A DNA stretch of 64,000 bases from Rugamonas rubra (GCF_900114705.1 NZ_FOTW01000010.1:1-64000), one strand, 5' to 3'; shown: positions 32,909 to 41,842, counted from the first letter of the stretch. The notes: generated from the letters alone by a model not told the origin. Made by a program: numbers and translations.

Positions 32909-33394
32909 TCAATGCGACCACAGCCGCACCTGGCCCTGCAGGGACACGGTGCCGTTGATGTTCAGGCTGCCCAGGTTGCCCGTCACGGCGGCGTTCGGAT
33001 CGCTCTGCACGCTGAGCGACTCGAAGCCGAAATTGGTGTAGTGCACATAGCCGGGCAGGCCGATCTGGATGTAGTCGCCGCCGCCGTCGCCGCGCTGCTT
33101 GACGCCCAGGCTGACGGCGAACATGTCGACCACGCCACGCAGGTTCTTGATGACCACATAGCGTGTCTGGCCGTCGCCGTTGAAGCCGAGCGAGAGCCGG
33201 CTGTCGCTGACGGCGCCGACCAGGGTCGGATCGTTCAGCACGACGTGGGCGGCGAAGCTGATGCCGTCGCCGCCGCTGACCTGCGACAACTCGGCGTCGT
33301 CGAGCGCACGCAGCGGCCCGGCCGCGCGCGCGCCCAGGCTAGCCAGCAGCAACGTGGCGGCCAGCGCCGTGGGAAGGAAGTGTGCGGGCCGCAT
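32909..33394 (-). CDS. Exported protein with double-glycine-like leader motif (cluster substrate 1)
   Basis: A 161-residue secreted protein. The Sec signal peptide (1-24, ending GARA) is followed within seven residues by LDDAELSQVSGGDG (31-44), which matches the L-x-x-x-E-L-x-x-V-x-G-G pattern of C39-processed leaders; the pair G41-G42 is the predicted cut site. The remaining 117 residues are beta-rich (IQIGLPGYVHYTNFGFESL) and end in LWSH, hinting at a small extracellular or outer-membrane beta structure. Last gene of the minus-strand group, one base after substrate 2. Unnamed by me; reminiscent of Acinetobacter FilA-type proteins. Confidence 0.75.
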   Translation of the reverse strand: MRPAHFLPTALAATLLLASLGARAAGPLRALDDAELSQVSGGDGISFAAHVVLNDPTLVGAVSDSRLSLGFNGDGQTRYVVIKNLRGVVDMFAVSLGVKQRGDGGGDYIQIGLPGYVHYTNFGFESLSVQSDPNAAVTGNLGSLNINGTVSLQGQVRLWSH

Positions 33395-33395
33395 C

Positions 33396-34292
33396 TCAGC
33401 GCCTGAACTTGATGTCGAGATACTGGATCTGCATCGAACCGATGCGCGAGGAACCCAGGTCGACCGTCGGCTGGCCCGGACTGCTGAAGGAGATGTTGTC
33501 GATCAGCAGGCCGCCGGCCGGCGCCGCGCCCGTGCCGTAGCGGCCGTCCGGCCAGTCGATGCCGATGTGCAGGCGCGGGCCGGTCTCGTCGGTCAGCGCG
33601 TTGATCACCGCCGGCTGCGCCGCCACGTCGGCGATGGCCCACGGCGTCTGGTTGAAGTTGCCGTTGGCGTCGACGCCGCCCAGGTGGATGCCGCTGAAGG
33701 CCATCTGCTCGCCGCTGTAGTCGCGGCCGCGTGGACGCAGCGCCAGCTGGCCGACGTCGAGCCGCAGCGCGGCGCCGAAGGCGACGCCGTCGTTGACCTG
33801 CGGCGTGGAGAACTGCAAGCCGCCGCCAGACATCACCACATCGCTCATCACCACGCTGCCGTTGCCGCGCGCCACGCCGTCGGCGTTGACGCCCCAGTCG
33901 TAGGCGAACTGCCAGCGCTGCTCGCCGTTGGCGTTGAGCGGGAAGGCCAGCTTGATGACGTCGGCCAGGCCGGGCGCGCCGGGCACGATGTCGAGCCGGT
34001 AGGGGTCCGAGAACGGCAGCGGGTTGTCGCTGCGCGCGGCGGCGAAATGGTCGACGTAGACGCTGGCGCCGAGCGCCGTGGTGTAGGTGACGCGGGCGTC
34101 GCCGCTCATGGCGAAGCCGTTCAAATCGAAGCTGACGCCGTCGCGCCCGCGCACGTTCGACAGGGCGCCGTCGCTGAGCGGCTCCAGCGCCAGCGCCGGC
34201 GCCGCCGGCACGGCGGCGCCGATGGCCGCAGCGACGGCGGCGGCGGCCAGCGCGGCGCGGCGCGGCGCCAGCGAAGTTGGTGGCGCGCGCAT
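33396..34292 (-). CDS. Exported protein with double-glycine-like leader motif (cluster substrate 2)
   Basis: A 298-residue secreted protein. The signal peptide (about 1-36, Ala-rich, ending ALA) is directly followed by LSDGALSNVRGRDG (39-52), aligned with the other cluster members although Glu is replaced by Ala at the E-L position and Gly by Arg after the first Gly. The mature region is beta-rich with repeated hydrophobic strands. Start ATG 34292, two bases after the end of substrate 3, so translation is probably coupled. The motif position is shared by all four. Confidence 0.75.
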   Translation of the reverse strand: MRAPPTSLAPRRAALAAAAVAAAIGAAVPAAPALALEPLSDGALSNVRGRDGVSFDLNGFAMSGDARVTYTTALGASVYVDHFAAARSDNPLPFSDPYRLDIVPGAPGLADVIKLAFPLNANGEQRWQFAYDWGVNADGVARGNGSVVMSDVVMSGGGLQFSTPQVNDGVAFGAALRLDVGQLALRPRGRDYSGEQMAFSGIHLGGVDANGNFNQTPWAIADVAAQPAVINALTDETGPRLHIGIDWPDGRYGTGAAPAGGLLIDNISFSSPGQPTVDLGSSRIGSMQIQYLDIKFRR

Positions 34293-34294
34293 GC

Positions 34295-35146
34295 TCAGCG
34301 CACCTTCGGCAGGTTGGGCGGCACCAGACTGTTGGTGCTGATGGCCTGCAACTTGTCGCGCCAGTTCAGCCAGATGCCGGCCTGCGCCATGTCGGGCAAA
34401 TTCGTGCTGCCGGACGGCGCCTGGAACTGCACGCCGGTCTTCAGCGCGGAGATCCAGAAGTCGCGGCTCGGCCCGCTGGCGTCGCCGGCCCGCACGCCGC
34501 CCAGCTGGGCCATCGGCAGGCAGGGCGCGCTGCAGGCGCCGTCCCAGCGCTTGCCGCCGCCCAGCGTGTCGCCGCGCGAATCGAGCAGCAGCGCGCTGCC
34601 GTCGGCCGCCGTGGCGCCGACCCGCAGCGAGCCCGACAGGGTGTTCAGTTTGAGGCCGACGTCGCCGCTGACGGCGTCGAAGCCGAAGCGCATGCCGACC
34701 ACCTCGCGCGTGGCGTTGTCGGCCGCGCTGCGGTAGACGAATTCGAAGTACGGGTTGCTGATGTGGACCAGGCGCTGCGCCTCGCCGGCGTCGCTGCGGC
34801 CGAACTGCAGATAGGGCATGTCGATGTCGGCGCCGCCGCCGTTGCGCGCGGCGTAGTTGTACTCGCCCAGGCGCATGTTGCGGAAGTTGGCGCTCAGCGT
34901 GATGTCGGCGTCGAGCGCGACGCGGGTGAAGTCGTAGCCGCCCAGGCTGCTGTTGTTCATCGCCAGCAGGCCCTGGCCGCGCGAGTTGGACATCTCCTCG
35001 TCGCTCAGCGGTTTCAATTGCGCCCAGCTCGACGGCATCGCCAGCGCCGCCGCCAGCAGGGGCAGCGCGCGCAGCAGACGCCGCGGCGACAGGCGCGGGG
35101 TGGACGGGACGGCAAGCCGGCCCGGCGGGAATGTGGTGGTTGTCAT
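34295..35146 (-). CDS. Exported protein with double-glycine-like leader motif (cluster substrate 3)
   Basis: A 283-residue secreted protein. A basic N-terminus and hydrophobic core (residues 22-42, ending SSWA) are followed by LSDEEMSNSRGQG (47-59), the same leader-like motif with Met in place of Leu. The mature part is again beta-rich and contains two cysteines close together (GACSAPCLP near residue 205). Start ATG 35146. It sits between substrates 4 and 2 with a 136-base gap to substrate 4, which shows no terminator T-run, so one transcript is likely. Confidence 0.75.
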   Translation of the reverse strand: MTTTTFPPGRLAVPSTPRLSPRRLLRALPLLAAALAMPSSWAQLKPLSDEEMSNSRGQGLLAMNNSSLGGYDFTRVALDADITLSANFRNMRLGEYNYAARNGGGADIDMPYLQFGRSDAGEAQRLVHISNPYFEFVYRSAADNATREVVGMRFGFDAVSGDVGLKLNTLSGSLRVGATAADGSALLLDSRGDTLGGGKRWDGACSAPCLPMAQLGGVRAGDASGPSRDFWISALKTGVQFQAPSGSTNLPDMAQAGIWLNWRDKLQAISTNSLVPPNLPKVR

Positions 35147-35282
35147 GGTCGGTTCGATCGCGCAGTGGGCGAGCGTTCTGCGCCCGCACGGAGGGAGGAC
35201 AGGCCGCCGGCGGCGCCGGCGGCTTGTCGGTCCAGTCGGGAGCGGCCGCGGGCGCGGCCGTCCTGCTCGGACCGTCGGACGA

Positions 35283-35795
35283 TTAGTGCGCCCAGATCCA
35301 GACTTGGGTGCCGCGCAGGTCGATCTGGTTCATCGCCATCGAACCGTACGACGCGGTGCTGTGGCCCATCTTGATCGAATCGACCGAGACGTTCAGCAGC
35401 TTGCCGGCGGCCACTTGCACGTCGGCCGGAATGGCGATCTGCACCACGTCGCCACCGCTTGCGGCGTTGTAGAAGGTGCCCGGATTGGTCACACCGGCGG
35501 CGCCGGCGGCCTGCAGGAAGGAGTTGCGCGACAGGATGTCGATGCTGGCGGCGATCAGGCCGTTGATTTTGATGCCGTTGAAGCTGACCGAACCACCACC
35601 GAGGCCGTTGGCGTCGACCACGTCGGTATCGGTGTAGACGAAGGAGTCGATCTTGATGTTCAGGTTCGCCGCGATCGACACGCCGTCCTGGCCGCTGACG
35701 GTGCTCAGCTCGGCGTCCTGGATCGGGGTCATGGCCGAGGCGGACAGGGCCAGGGTTGCCAGGGCTGCGGCGACTGCGGATTTGATGATTTGCAT
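35283..35795 (-). CDS. Exported protein with double-glycine-like leader motif (cluster substrate 4)
   Basis: A 170-residue secreted protein. ATG 35795 is chosen: TTGGAGATAAAC gives a good ribosome-binding site, while an upstream TTG frame is implausible. The signal peptide (1-21, ending SASA) is followed at once by IQDAELSTVSGQDGVS (25-40), the best-conserved copy of the motif. The mature domain is beta-rich with repeated SIK/SFNGIKINGL elements and ends WIWAH, similar to substrate 1 (LWSH). First gene of the minus-strand group, facing the shared control region. Confidence 0.78.
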   Translation of the reverse strand: MQIIKSAVAAALATLALSASAMTPIQDAELSTVSGQDGVSIAANLNIKIDSFVYTDTDVVDANGLGGGSVSFNGIKINGLIAASIDILSRNSFLQAAGAAGVTNPGTFYNAASGGDVVQIAIPADVQVAAGKLLNVSVDSIKMGHSTASYGSMAMNQIDLRGTQVWIWAH

Positions 35796-35984
35796 GTTTA
35801 TCTCCAAGAATAGTTGTATGAGTGCGAAGGTTGATTACCGAATTACCGTCTTGCTCTTATGTCACGACCGCCCCGCCCTGGCCCCTTGTCGGGGCCCTGC
35901 CGCCAGGGATTCCCCCCTGGAGTTGCCGCCGGTATCGGCAATCCTGGGATGGCGTCGCGCCGGGCCGGCTTGCCGTGAAAATCT

Positions 35985-36011
35985 TAATATTTGAATATTA
36001 ATTAAATTAAT
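35985..36011. promoter_or_regulatory. Palindromic AT-rich element in the divergent control region
   Basis: TAATATT-TG-AATATTA (35985-36000) is a perfect 7-bp inverted repeat, immediately followed by ATTAAATTAAT (36001-36011), another perfect inverted repeat. Together they form the AT-rich core of a 485-base gene-free interval (35796-36280) that separates the two gene groups. A binding site for the AraC-type regulator encoded at 40733 or for an H-NS-like protein is plausible. The rest of the interval holds no ORF. Confidence 0.5.
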
Positions 36012-36280
36012 GATAGGGGCCGCCCTCCGCCCCGGTCTAGCCTTTCACACTGACTTGCAAAGCCAAGCACTTGGCCCCGGGAGCCACACAGAGTGAGCGC
36101 GGTGTTGTGCGGCTGTTGCTTGCGTTAGCATAGGTTTTGCAACATTTCCTAGAGCTTCCTTTCTAAAAAAACAGATGCCGGGCCGGCGCAAAGCATGCGT
36201 TAATAAATAACAAAAAAATAAGAAGTGTTGTCGGCTTAATAAAGCACGACCGTTCTATTCATATAAAAGATGGAGACAAA

Positions 36281-36394
36281 ATGATCACACTGTTCGGCCG
36301 CCCCGCGTCCAGGGCAGGCGCGCGCCGCGCCCCCGTCCACCGCCCCCGGGCCATGTTGCACACGCCTCGCGGCGGCACCGGCCGCGCCGCCTGA
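36281..36394 (+). CDS. Candidate 37-residue Arg-rich leader ORF before the C39 gene
   Basis: ATG 36281 follows GATGGAGACAAA, a good ribosome-binding site. The frame reads MITLFGRPASRAGARRAPVH and ends TGA at 36392-36394, five bases before the ATG of the peptidase gene. The peptide is strongly basic. Four bases separate stop and next start, so reinitiation or coupling is possible. It could be a leader peptide or a remnant of an extended N-terminus. Confidence 0.4.
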   Translation: MITLFGRPASRAGARRAPVHRPRAMLHTPRGGTGRAA

Positions 36395-36398
36395 TCCC

Positions 36399-37166
36399 AT
36401 GCTGATGCTCCTGCTGGGCGTAGTCGCCGCCATCATTGGCGGCGCCGGTGTCATGTCCCGACACGAACCACAGGACCGCCCGCAAGGGCAGTTCGAGATG
36501 CCGCAAACCATGCTGGGCGGCGGCCAGTACAGCCAGAGCGTGACGCTCGAGCCGTTCTCCGAGTTGAAGTACCGCCACATCGTGCGCCAGGCCTTCGACT
36601 ACAGCTGCGGCTCGGCCGCGCTGGTGACCATCCTGACCTACCACCTGGGCCTGAAGGTCAACGAGCAGCAGGCCATGGAGGGCATGCTGGAAAAGGGCGA
36701 GAAGGAAAAGATCATCGAGCGGCGCGGCTTCTCGCTGCTCGACATGAAGCGCTACGTCGCCTCGCTGGGCGTGTCCGGCGCCGGCTTCAAGGCCGACATC
36801 AAGGACCTGCTGACCCTGGACCAGCCGGCCATCGTGCCGATCGACTACGCCGGCGCCAAGCACTTCGTGGTGCTGCGCGGCATCCGCGACGGCGTCGTCT
36901 ACATCGCCGACCCGTCGGCCGGCAACATCGTCTTCTCGCTGTCCGAATTCGCCGGCCTGTGGGACAAGAACACCCTGTTCATCCTCTCGCCGGCCAAGGG
37001 CCAGAGCGCGCCGGCCCGGCTGGCCCTGTCGGACCGCGAGCTGGGCGTGGTCGACATGGACCGCGTCACCCACCAGGGCCGGCTCGACGCCATGAACCAC
37101 GCCAGCCACCTGCTGGAGCGGGCCGTCAACTCCGGCGCCACCGGCACCTGGATGCACCGTCAATAA
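36399..37166 (+). CDS. Membrane-anchored C39-type cysteine peptidase
   Basis: A 255-residue protein. A hydrophobic N-terminal segment (2-18, MLMLLLGVVAAIIGG) serves as signal or anchor, placing the rest in the periplasm. The C39 triad is visible: Q64 and C70 in RQAFDYSCGSAALVTIL, H155 in KHFVVLRG and D171 in IADPSAG. Family C39 peptidases normally sit on ABC transporters and cleave double-glycine leaders; here there is no ABC domain, so it is a stand-alone enzyme. Substrates are probably the four leader-bearing proteins encoded divergently and the membrane protein at 41843. The C-terminal 60 residues are an extra helical part. Leads the plus-strand group. Confidence 0.85.
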   Translation: MLMLLLGVVAAIIGGAGVMSRHEPQDRPQGQFEMPQTMLGGGQYSQSVTLEPFSELKYRHIVRQAFDYSCGSAALVTILTYHLGLKVNEQQAMEGMLEKGEKEKIIERRGFSLLDMKRYVASLGVSGAGFKADIKDLLTLDQPAIVPIDYAGAKHFVVLRGIRDGVVYIADPSAGNIVFSLSEFAGLWDKNTLFILSPAKGQSAPARLALSDRELGVVDMDRVTHQGRLDAMNHASHLLERAVNSGATGTWMHRQ

Positions 37167-37206
37167 ACTTTTTTGCAGCGTTCACTTTTTTCCACAAGGA
37201 TCCCGC

Positions 37207-38286
37207 ATGACTCTTCGCACTCTGCCCGCCGCTGTGAAAGCTGCATTCGCATTGACGGCCACCGTCGCCACCACCCTGCTGGCCATGTCGGCGCCGGCGC
37301 TGGCGCAGAGCGCGCCGGCCATGGCGCCGGCCTCCTCGGCGCAGGACGCCGGCGCCAAGCCGGCCGACGCCGCCGCCGCCCGCGACGCCCTGGCCAAGAA
37401 GGAGGGCGAGGGCGACCAGAGCGCCCTGCTCAAGCAAACCCTGACCGCCGTCGACAAGCAATACTCGCTGATCCGCCGCCGCCAGTTGCAGGTCAGCTAC
37501 GACCTGAGCTACAGCTACATCGGCCAGGAGAAGATCGTCACCGACCTGGCCGGCGGCGGCATCACCCTGTTCGACATCGAGAACACCAGCGCCCACACCA
37601 TCACCAACACCCTGTCGGCCGACTACGGCCTGCTCGACAACCTGACCGGCAACGTCACCCTGCCCCTGATCTCGAAGTACTCCGAGTCGCGCGGCAACAG
37701 CGGCCTGTCCAACTCGCTGGGCGACATCGGCCTGGGCGCGCGCTGGCAGCCGCTCGAGGCGCGCCGCGACAGGCCCAACATGACCGTCACCGGCAGCATG
37801 CGCCTGCCCAGCGGGCGCAGCCCGTTCAAGATCGTCGCCGGCAGCGGCCAGGCCACCGGCGCCGGCGTCACCTCCTTCACCGGCGGCCTGAACGTCAACC
37901 GCATCGTCGACCCGGTCGCCCTGTTCGGCTCGATCAACCTGACCGCCAGCCTGCCGGCCAAGAACCTGTGGCAGGTCAACGGCACGCGCGTGCTGACCCG
38001 GGTCCAGCCCGGCGCCTCGGTCGGCTTCGGCCTGGGCTTCGCCTACGCCCTGTCGTACGGCATCTCGACGACGATCTCCTTCCAGCAGGCCATCGCGGCC
38101 GGCTCCAAGCTGACCTTCGCCGACGGCCTGAAGGTCAAGACGGCGATGCAGACCTCGGGCATCCTCAACCTGGGCCTGGGCTACCGCGTCTCGCCCAAGA
38201 CCACCGTCAACCTGTCGGTCGGCATCGGCCTGACCGCCGATTCGCCCAATCTGACGGTGGGCTTGAATCTGCCGCTGGCCTTCTAA
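37207..38286 (+). CDS. Predicted outer-membrane beta-barrel protein
   Basis: A 359-residue protein. The signal peptide (1-33, ending APALAQ) is followed by an acidic/Ala-rich stretch with a short helical domain (SALLKQTLTAVDKQYSLIRRRQ, about 70-92), then a long region of alternating strands (DLSYSYIG, NTLSADYGLLDNL, GDIGLGARW) ending LNLPLAF with the terminal Phe typical of barrel proteins. This is the MetA-pathway-like/transporter barrel type often annotated only as transporter. It lies 40 bases after the C39 gene and before the FadL-like gene, so all three are one transcript. Exporter or anchor for the substrates is an inference. Confidence 0.75.
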   Translation: MTLRTLPAAVKAAFALTATVATTLLAMSAPALAQSAPAMAPASSAQDAGAKPADAAAARDALAKKEGEGDQSALLKQTLTAVDKQYSLIRRRQLQVSYDLSYSYIGQEKIVTDLAGGGITLFDIENTSAHTITNTLSADYGLLDNLTGNVTLPLISKYSESRGNSGLSNSLGDIGLGARWQPLEARRDRPNMTVTGSMRLPSGRSPFKIVAGSGQATGAGVTSFTGGLNVNRIVDPVALFGSINLTASLPAKNLWQVNGTRVLTRVQPGASVGFGLGFAYALSYGISTTISFQQAIAAGSKLTFADGLKVKTAMQTSGILNLGLGYRVSPKTTVNLSVGIGLTADSPNLTVGLNLPLAF

Positions 38287-39966
38287 ATGCGCGCCACCGC
38301 CACCGCCGCCGGCCGCGCCGGCGCCCGCGCCGGCCTCGGCGCCCGCCTCGGCACGGCCGCCGGCGCGGCGCCGCTGCGCCTGCTCGCCGTGGCGGCCGCC
38401 GCCGCCGTGTGCGCGGCGCCGGCCCGCGCCGCGCTGACCGAGAACCTGACCACCAGCGTCGCCGCCATGGCGCTGGGCAACGCCGTCACCGCCGACCCGC
38501 CCGGCATCGACTCGATCCACTTCAACCCGGCCGGCCTGGCCCGCCTGAGCGGCGACAGCGAGAGCTTCCACGCCTTCGGCGCCTCGATCCGCTCGGCCTC
38601 GGGCTTCCAGGCGCCGCCCGGCTTCGAGGTCGGCGGCTGGAGCAACGACCCGGTCAGCGGCCAGAGCGGCGGCCCGGTGCGCCAGGGCATGTACGTGCCG
38701 GCCTACGGCAAGCCCGGCTGGCGCCTGCCCGGCGTCATCATCCCCGGCGTCGGCATGGCCTGGAACAAGGCCGGCTCGCCGTTCACCTTCGCCACGCAGA
38801 GCTATATGTCGCAGGCGATGAGCCTGGACCGCACCAAGGACGTCAACGACCCGGCCCAGTTCGGCGGCCGCCAGGTGCAGCTGCAGCGCCTGGTCTACCT
38901 GGCGCCCTCGGTCGGCTACAAGTTCTCCGACACGCTGCGCTTCGGCGTCTCGGTGCCGATCGCCCACTCGGCCTTCGTGGTCGACACCAACATGCGCTTC
39001 CCCAACGAGCTGCTGGGCGTGTTCGGCAAGCTGCAGCAGGGCTGGTGCCCCGAGGACGGCGGCAACATCATCGACACCTTCGGCTTCGGCGTCTGCGGCG
39101 GCGGCAAGGAGGGCATGGTCAACCCGTTCAAGAAGGCCGCCCACATGCGCCTGGAGATGACGGCGCCGTTCGACCCGACCATCAACCTGGGCGTGCTGTG
39201 GGAACCCAGGCCCTGGTTCGCGCTGGGCGCGGTCTACCAGGGCGGCTCGAAGACCAGCTACAGCGGCACCTACGTGTTCAACACCGAGCCGATGCTGCGC
39301 AACTTCGTCCACGGCCTGAACGCCAGCCTGCTCGGCCCGATCGCCGGCGCCGTGCTCGGCTTCCCCTCGTCGATCCCGGCGCAGCAGAAGGGCAACCTGA
39401 GCGCCACCATCCCCTTCCCCATGCACCTGCAGGTGGGCGTCAAGCTGAAGCCGGTCAAATACGTCCAGCTCAACGTCGACGCCAGCTACGCCAAGTGGGG
39501 CGAGTGGAAGGAGCTGACCTTCCAGTTCGACCAGAGCATCAAACTGCTCGAGGTGGCGCGGCTGTACGGCATCCCCAACTCGAGCAAGCTGACCATTCCG
39601 CGCGGCTACAAGAGCGTGCTCAACTTCGGCTTCGGCCTGCAGCTGTTCCCGACCGAGAAGCTGACCCTGCGCATGGGCTACGAGCCGCGCAAGAGCTCGA
39701 TTCCGTCGGACAAGATCGACCTGATCGCGCCGCTGCCCGACACCAAGCTCTACGGCCTGGGCCTGAACTACAAGCTGGGCAAGAACAGCGACATCAGCGT
39801 CAGCGGCGCCTACATGGTCGGCAAGTTCAAGGTGCCGGCCAACAGCGACTGCAACCTCAACTGCAACACCTTTTTGAACGTGATCTACAACCCGTACGCC
39901 GGGCTGGATGTCTCCGGCGACATCCGCGTGCGCTATATGGGCGTCAACTTCAGCCACCGTTTTTGA
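38287..39966 (+). CDS. OmpP1/FadL-family outer-membrane protein
   Basis: A 559-residue protein whose start follows the previous stop without a gap (TAAATG). The N-terminus is Ala/Arg-rich and only then hydrophobic (residues 30-47), ending ARA, so the true start could lie downstream. SIHFNPAGLARL is the hallmark of the FadL N-terminal hatch (N-P-A-G). Several barrel strands follow, then the terminal VNFSHRF. It is about 120 residues longer than E. coli FadL, with an internal cysteine-containing insert near residue 255 (CPEDGGNIIDTFGFGVCGGG). FadL proteins import hydrophobic compounds. In this cluster, export or surface assembly may be the role. Confidence 0.85.
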   Translation: MRATATAAGRAGARAGLGARLGTAAGAAPLRLLAVAAAAAVCAAPARAALTENLTTSVAAMALGNAVTADPPGIDSIHFNPAGLARLSGDSESFHAFGASIRSASGFQAPPGFEVGGWSNDPVSGQSGGPVRQGMYVPAYGKPGWRLPGVIIPGVGMAWNKAGSPFTFATQSYMSQAMSLDRTKDVNDPAQFGGRQVQLQRLVYLAPSVGYKFSDTLRFGVSVPIAHSAFVVDTNMRFPNELLGVFGKLQQGWCPEDGGNIIDTFGFGVCGGGKEGMVNPFKKAAHMRLEMTAPFDPTINLGVLWEPRPWFALGAVYQGGSKTSYSGTYVFNTEPMLRNFVHGLNASLLGPIAGAVLGFPSSIPAQQKGNLSATIPFPMHLQVGVKLKPVKYVQLNVDASYAKWGEWKELTFQFDQSIKLLEVARLYGIPNSSKLTIPRGYKSVLNFGFGLQLFPTEKLTLRMGYEPRKSSIPSDKIDLIAPLPDTKLYGLGLNYKLGKNSDISVSGAYMVGKFKVPANSDCNLNCNTFLNVIYNPYAGLDVSGDIRVRYMGVNFSHRF

Positions 39967-39978
39967 TCCCGGCCGCAC

Positions 39979-40006
39979 GGCCGGGCACGCCGCCCGGCCG
40001 GATTTT
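39979..40006 (+). terminator. Stem-loop with T-run between FadL-like and DUF2059-like genes
   Basis: GGCCGGGC-ACGCC-GCCCGGCC (39979-39999) followed by GATTTTTAT. A fair rho-independent terminator or attenuator inside the operon, 13 bases past the FadL-like stop. It suggests lower expression of the downstream genes. Confidence 0.6.
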
Positions 40007-40022
40007 TATAGGAGTGCAAGCA

Positions 40023-40586
40023 ATGTCCGCAACAATGTCCACAATACAGCAAGCCAAGAGCGCCGTCCTCGTCCTCGCCCTCTGCGCCGCCGGCCTGGCC
40101 GGCGCCGCCGCGCCGGTGCCGGCGGCCAAGCAGGAGTTGGTCAACAAGATCCTGCAACTGTGGCGCATCGACGCCATCGGCCAGAGCATGCTGCAGGCGC
40201 CGGTGGCCGACGCCGTGCAACAGGCGCGCGCCATGCTGCAGGGCCGCGCCGCCGCCGACAAGCGCGACGCCGCCATGGCCGACATCGTCGCCGAGGCGAA
40301 GAAGTTCATGGAGGAGGCCAGCCCGATCACCGTCGGCAGCGCCGACAAGCTGATCCCCTCGACGGTGGCGCCGCTGCTGGCCGAGCGCTTCTCCGAGGAC
40401 GAGCTGCGCCAGTTGGTCGTCATCCTCGAGTCGCCGGTGAAGAAGAAGTTCGAGGCGATGGTGCCGGAGATGCAAAAGCTGCTCGGCGAGGGCGTCGCCA
40501 GCGACACCCGCGGCGTGATCGACCCCAAGCTGCAGGGTTTGAAGGAGCGCATCGGCCTGCGCCTGCGCGCCGCCGTCACGCCCTGA
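40023..40586 (+). CDS. DUF2059-like exported protein
   Basis: A 187-residue protein. The signal peptide (about 1-29, VLVLALCAAGLAGAAA) follows ATG 40023, which has TAGGAG eight bases upstream. The mature domain is helical. VAPLLAERFSEDELRQLVVILESPVKKKFEAMVPEM matches the conserved end of DUF2059 (F-S-E-x-E-L...F-x-x-S-P-x-x-x-K). DUF2059 proteins are periplasmic and of unknown role. Placed after the FadL gene and before the AraC regulator, so it is part of the same system by position. Confidence 0.75.
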   Translation: MSATMSTIQQAKSAVLVLALCAAGLAGAAAPVPAAKQELVNKILQLWRIDAIGQSMLQAPVADAVQQARAMLQGRAAADKRDAAMADIVAEAKKFMEEASPITVGSADKLIPSTVAPLLAERFSEDELRQLVVILESPVKKKFEAMVPEMQKLLGEGVASDTRGVIDPKLQGLKERIGLRLRAAVTP

Positions 40587-40732
40587 TGCAAGCAGCCCGG
40601 CAGCTCTGCCGCGCCCGGCGCGGCCACCGTTTCGTCCAACGCAGTGGTGACATACAGGAGGTCCACCTTGTCTACGCACTTCACTGAAGCATCATCGGCG
40701 CGCCCGTTCCGCCCCACTGCGCAGGAGGCGGC

Positions 40733-41803
40733 ATGAGCTATTCATCGGCACTGCACCTGGTGCGCGGCGTCAAGTCGCGGCTGGCCCATTCCGGCGTCGA
40801 GGCCGAGGCGCTGTTCGCCGAGGCCGGCCTCGACGAGGGCGACGGCCTGGCCTGCGACGCGCTGACCCTGTCCGACAAGCTCAGCCACTTGTGGGAGCTG
40901 CTGGTGGAAAAGTCCGGCGACCCCCTGCTCGGCCTGAAGATCTCCACGCCGCACCGGCTCGGCTGGCTCGGCGTGATGGGCCAGATCATGCTCGACTCGC
41001 CCACCGTGCAGAGCACCATCGAGCGCTGCCACGGCCACACCCGGGTCGGCATGCTGTTGCCGGGACGCCAGCGTGTGGTGCCGCAACAACGCTACGACTT
41101 CGTCTGGTGCGTGCTGCTGCGCACCCTGCGCTGCGCCGCCGGGCGCGACGACGCCACCCCGGTGGTGGTCGAGTACGCCTTTCCGCAGCCGGCCAACACC
41201 CAGGTCTACAGCGACACCTTCGGCTGCCCGGTCAAGTTCAACATGCCGCACAACGTGATGGAGTTCTCCGACACCGAGCTGGTCATGGCGCTGCCGCGGA
41301 ACCAGCCGCTGGAGAACGGCAACGGCCGGCACGCCCTGGCCAGCCTGGCGCGCGCCGAGCCGCCCTGCTTCGCGGCCAAGGTGCAGGCCATGCTGGCCAG
41401 CCTGCTGCCGAAGGGGCCGCCGCACCGCGACGAGGTGGCGGCCCATCTGATGATGAGCGAACGCACCCTGCAGCGCCGCCTGGCCGAGGAGGGCACCAGC
41501 TTCACCAGCCTGGTCGACGACACCCGCCGCGAGCTGGCGCGCCAGTCGCTGCGCAGCGGCGAGCTGTCGCTGAAGATGCTCAGCTTCCAGCTCGGCTTCT
41601 CCGAGCCGAGCGCCTTCTACCGCGCCTGCAAACGCTGGTTCGGCATGGCGCCGTCGGACATCGTGCAGATGGCGCACCAGCCGGGGCCGCCGCCGCCGCT
41701 GCTGGCCAAGCCAGCGCAGCAGCAGCAGCAGCAGCAGCAGCAGCCGGCGCCGACGGCTGCGGCGGCGGCGGCGGCGGGCATGCTGCGCAAGCTGATCGCC
41801 TGA
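40733..41803 (+). CDS. AraC-family regulator with OruR-like effector domain
   Basis: A 356-residue protein. The N-terminal 200 residues match the Arabinose_bd-type effector domain of OruR/ArgR-like regulators (LGLKISTPHRLGWLGVMG, LALPRNQPLE). The C-terminal AraC helix-turn-helix pair lies at about 225-320 (MMSERTLQRRLAEEGTSF; MLSFQLGFSEPSAFYRACKRWFG). After the HTH comes a Pro-rich tail with a nine-glutamine run encoded by nine CAG codons (41716-41742), then an Ala run. A regulator for this cluster is the natural guess. GCAGGAGGCGGC is a strong ribosome-binding site. Confidence 0.88.
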   Translation: MSYSSALHLVRGVKSRLAHSGVEAEALFAEAGLDEGDGLACDALTLSDKLSHLWELLVEKSGDPLLGLKISTPHRLGWLGVMGQIMLDSPTVQSTIERCHGHTRVGMLLPGRQRVVPQQRYDFVWCVLLRTLRCAAGRDDATPVVVEYAFPQPANTQVYSDTFGCPVKFNMPHNVMEFSDTELVMALPRNQPLENGNGRHALASLARAEPPCFAAKVQAMLASLLPKGPPHRDEVAAHLMMSERTLQRRLAEEGTSFTSLVDDTRRELARQSLRSGELSLKMLSFQLGFSEPSAFYRACKRWFGMAPSDIVQMAHQPGPPPPLLAKPAQQQQQQQQQPAPTAAAAAAAGMLRKLIA

Positions 41804-41842
41804 ACACACTTTGTAGTTCCACCACCACAAACGGAGTCCGCC

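Noticed and set aside
35985..36011. AT-rich palindromes considered as an attachment site or origin
   Set aside because: No integrase, no DnaA-box cluster and no direct repeats at cluster edges. A control-region role is simpler.
37126..39978. Minus-strand frame of 950 residues opposite the beta-barrel genes
   Set aside because: Composition is antisense-like with no start signal and no domain. The plus strand holds the FadL-like N-P-A-G motif and signal peptides.
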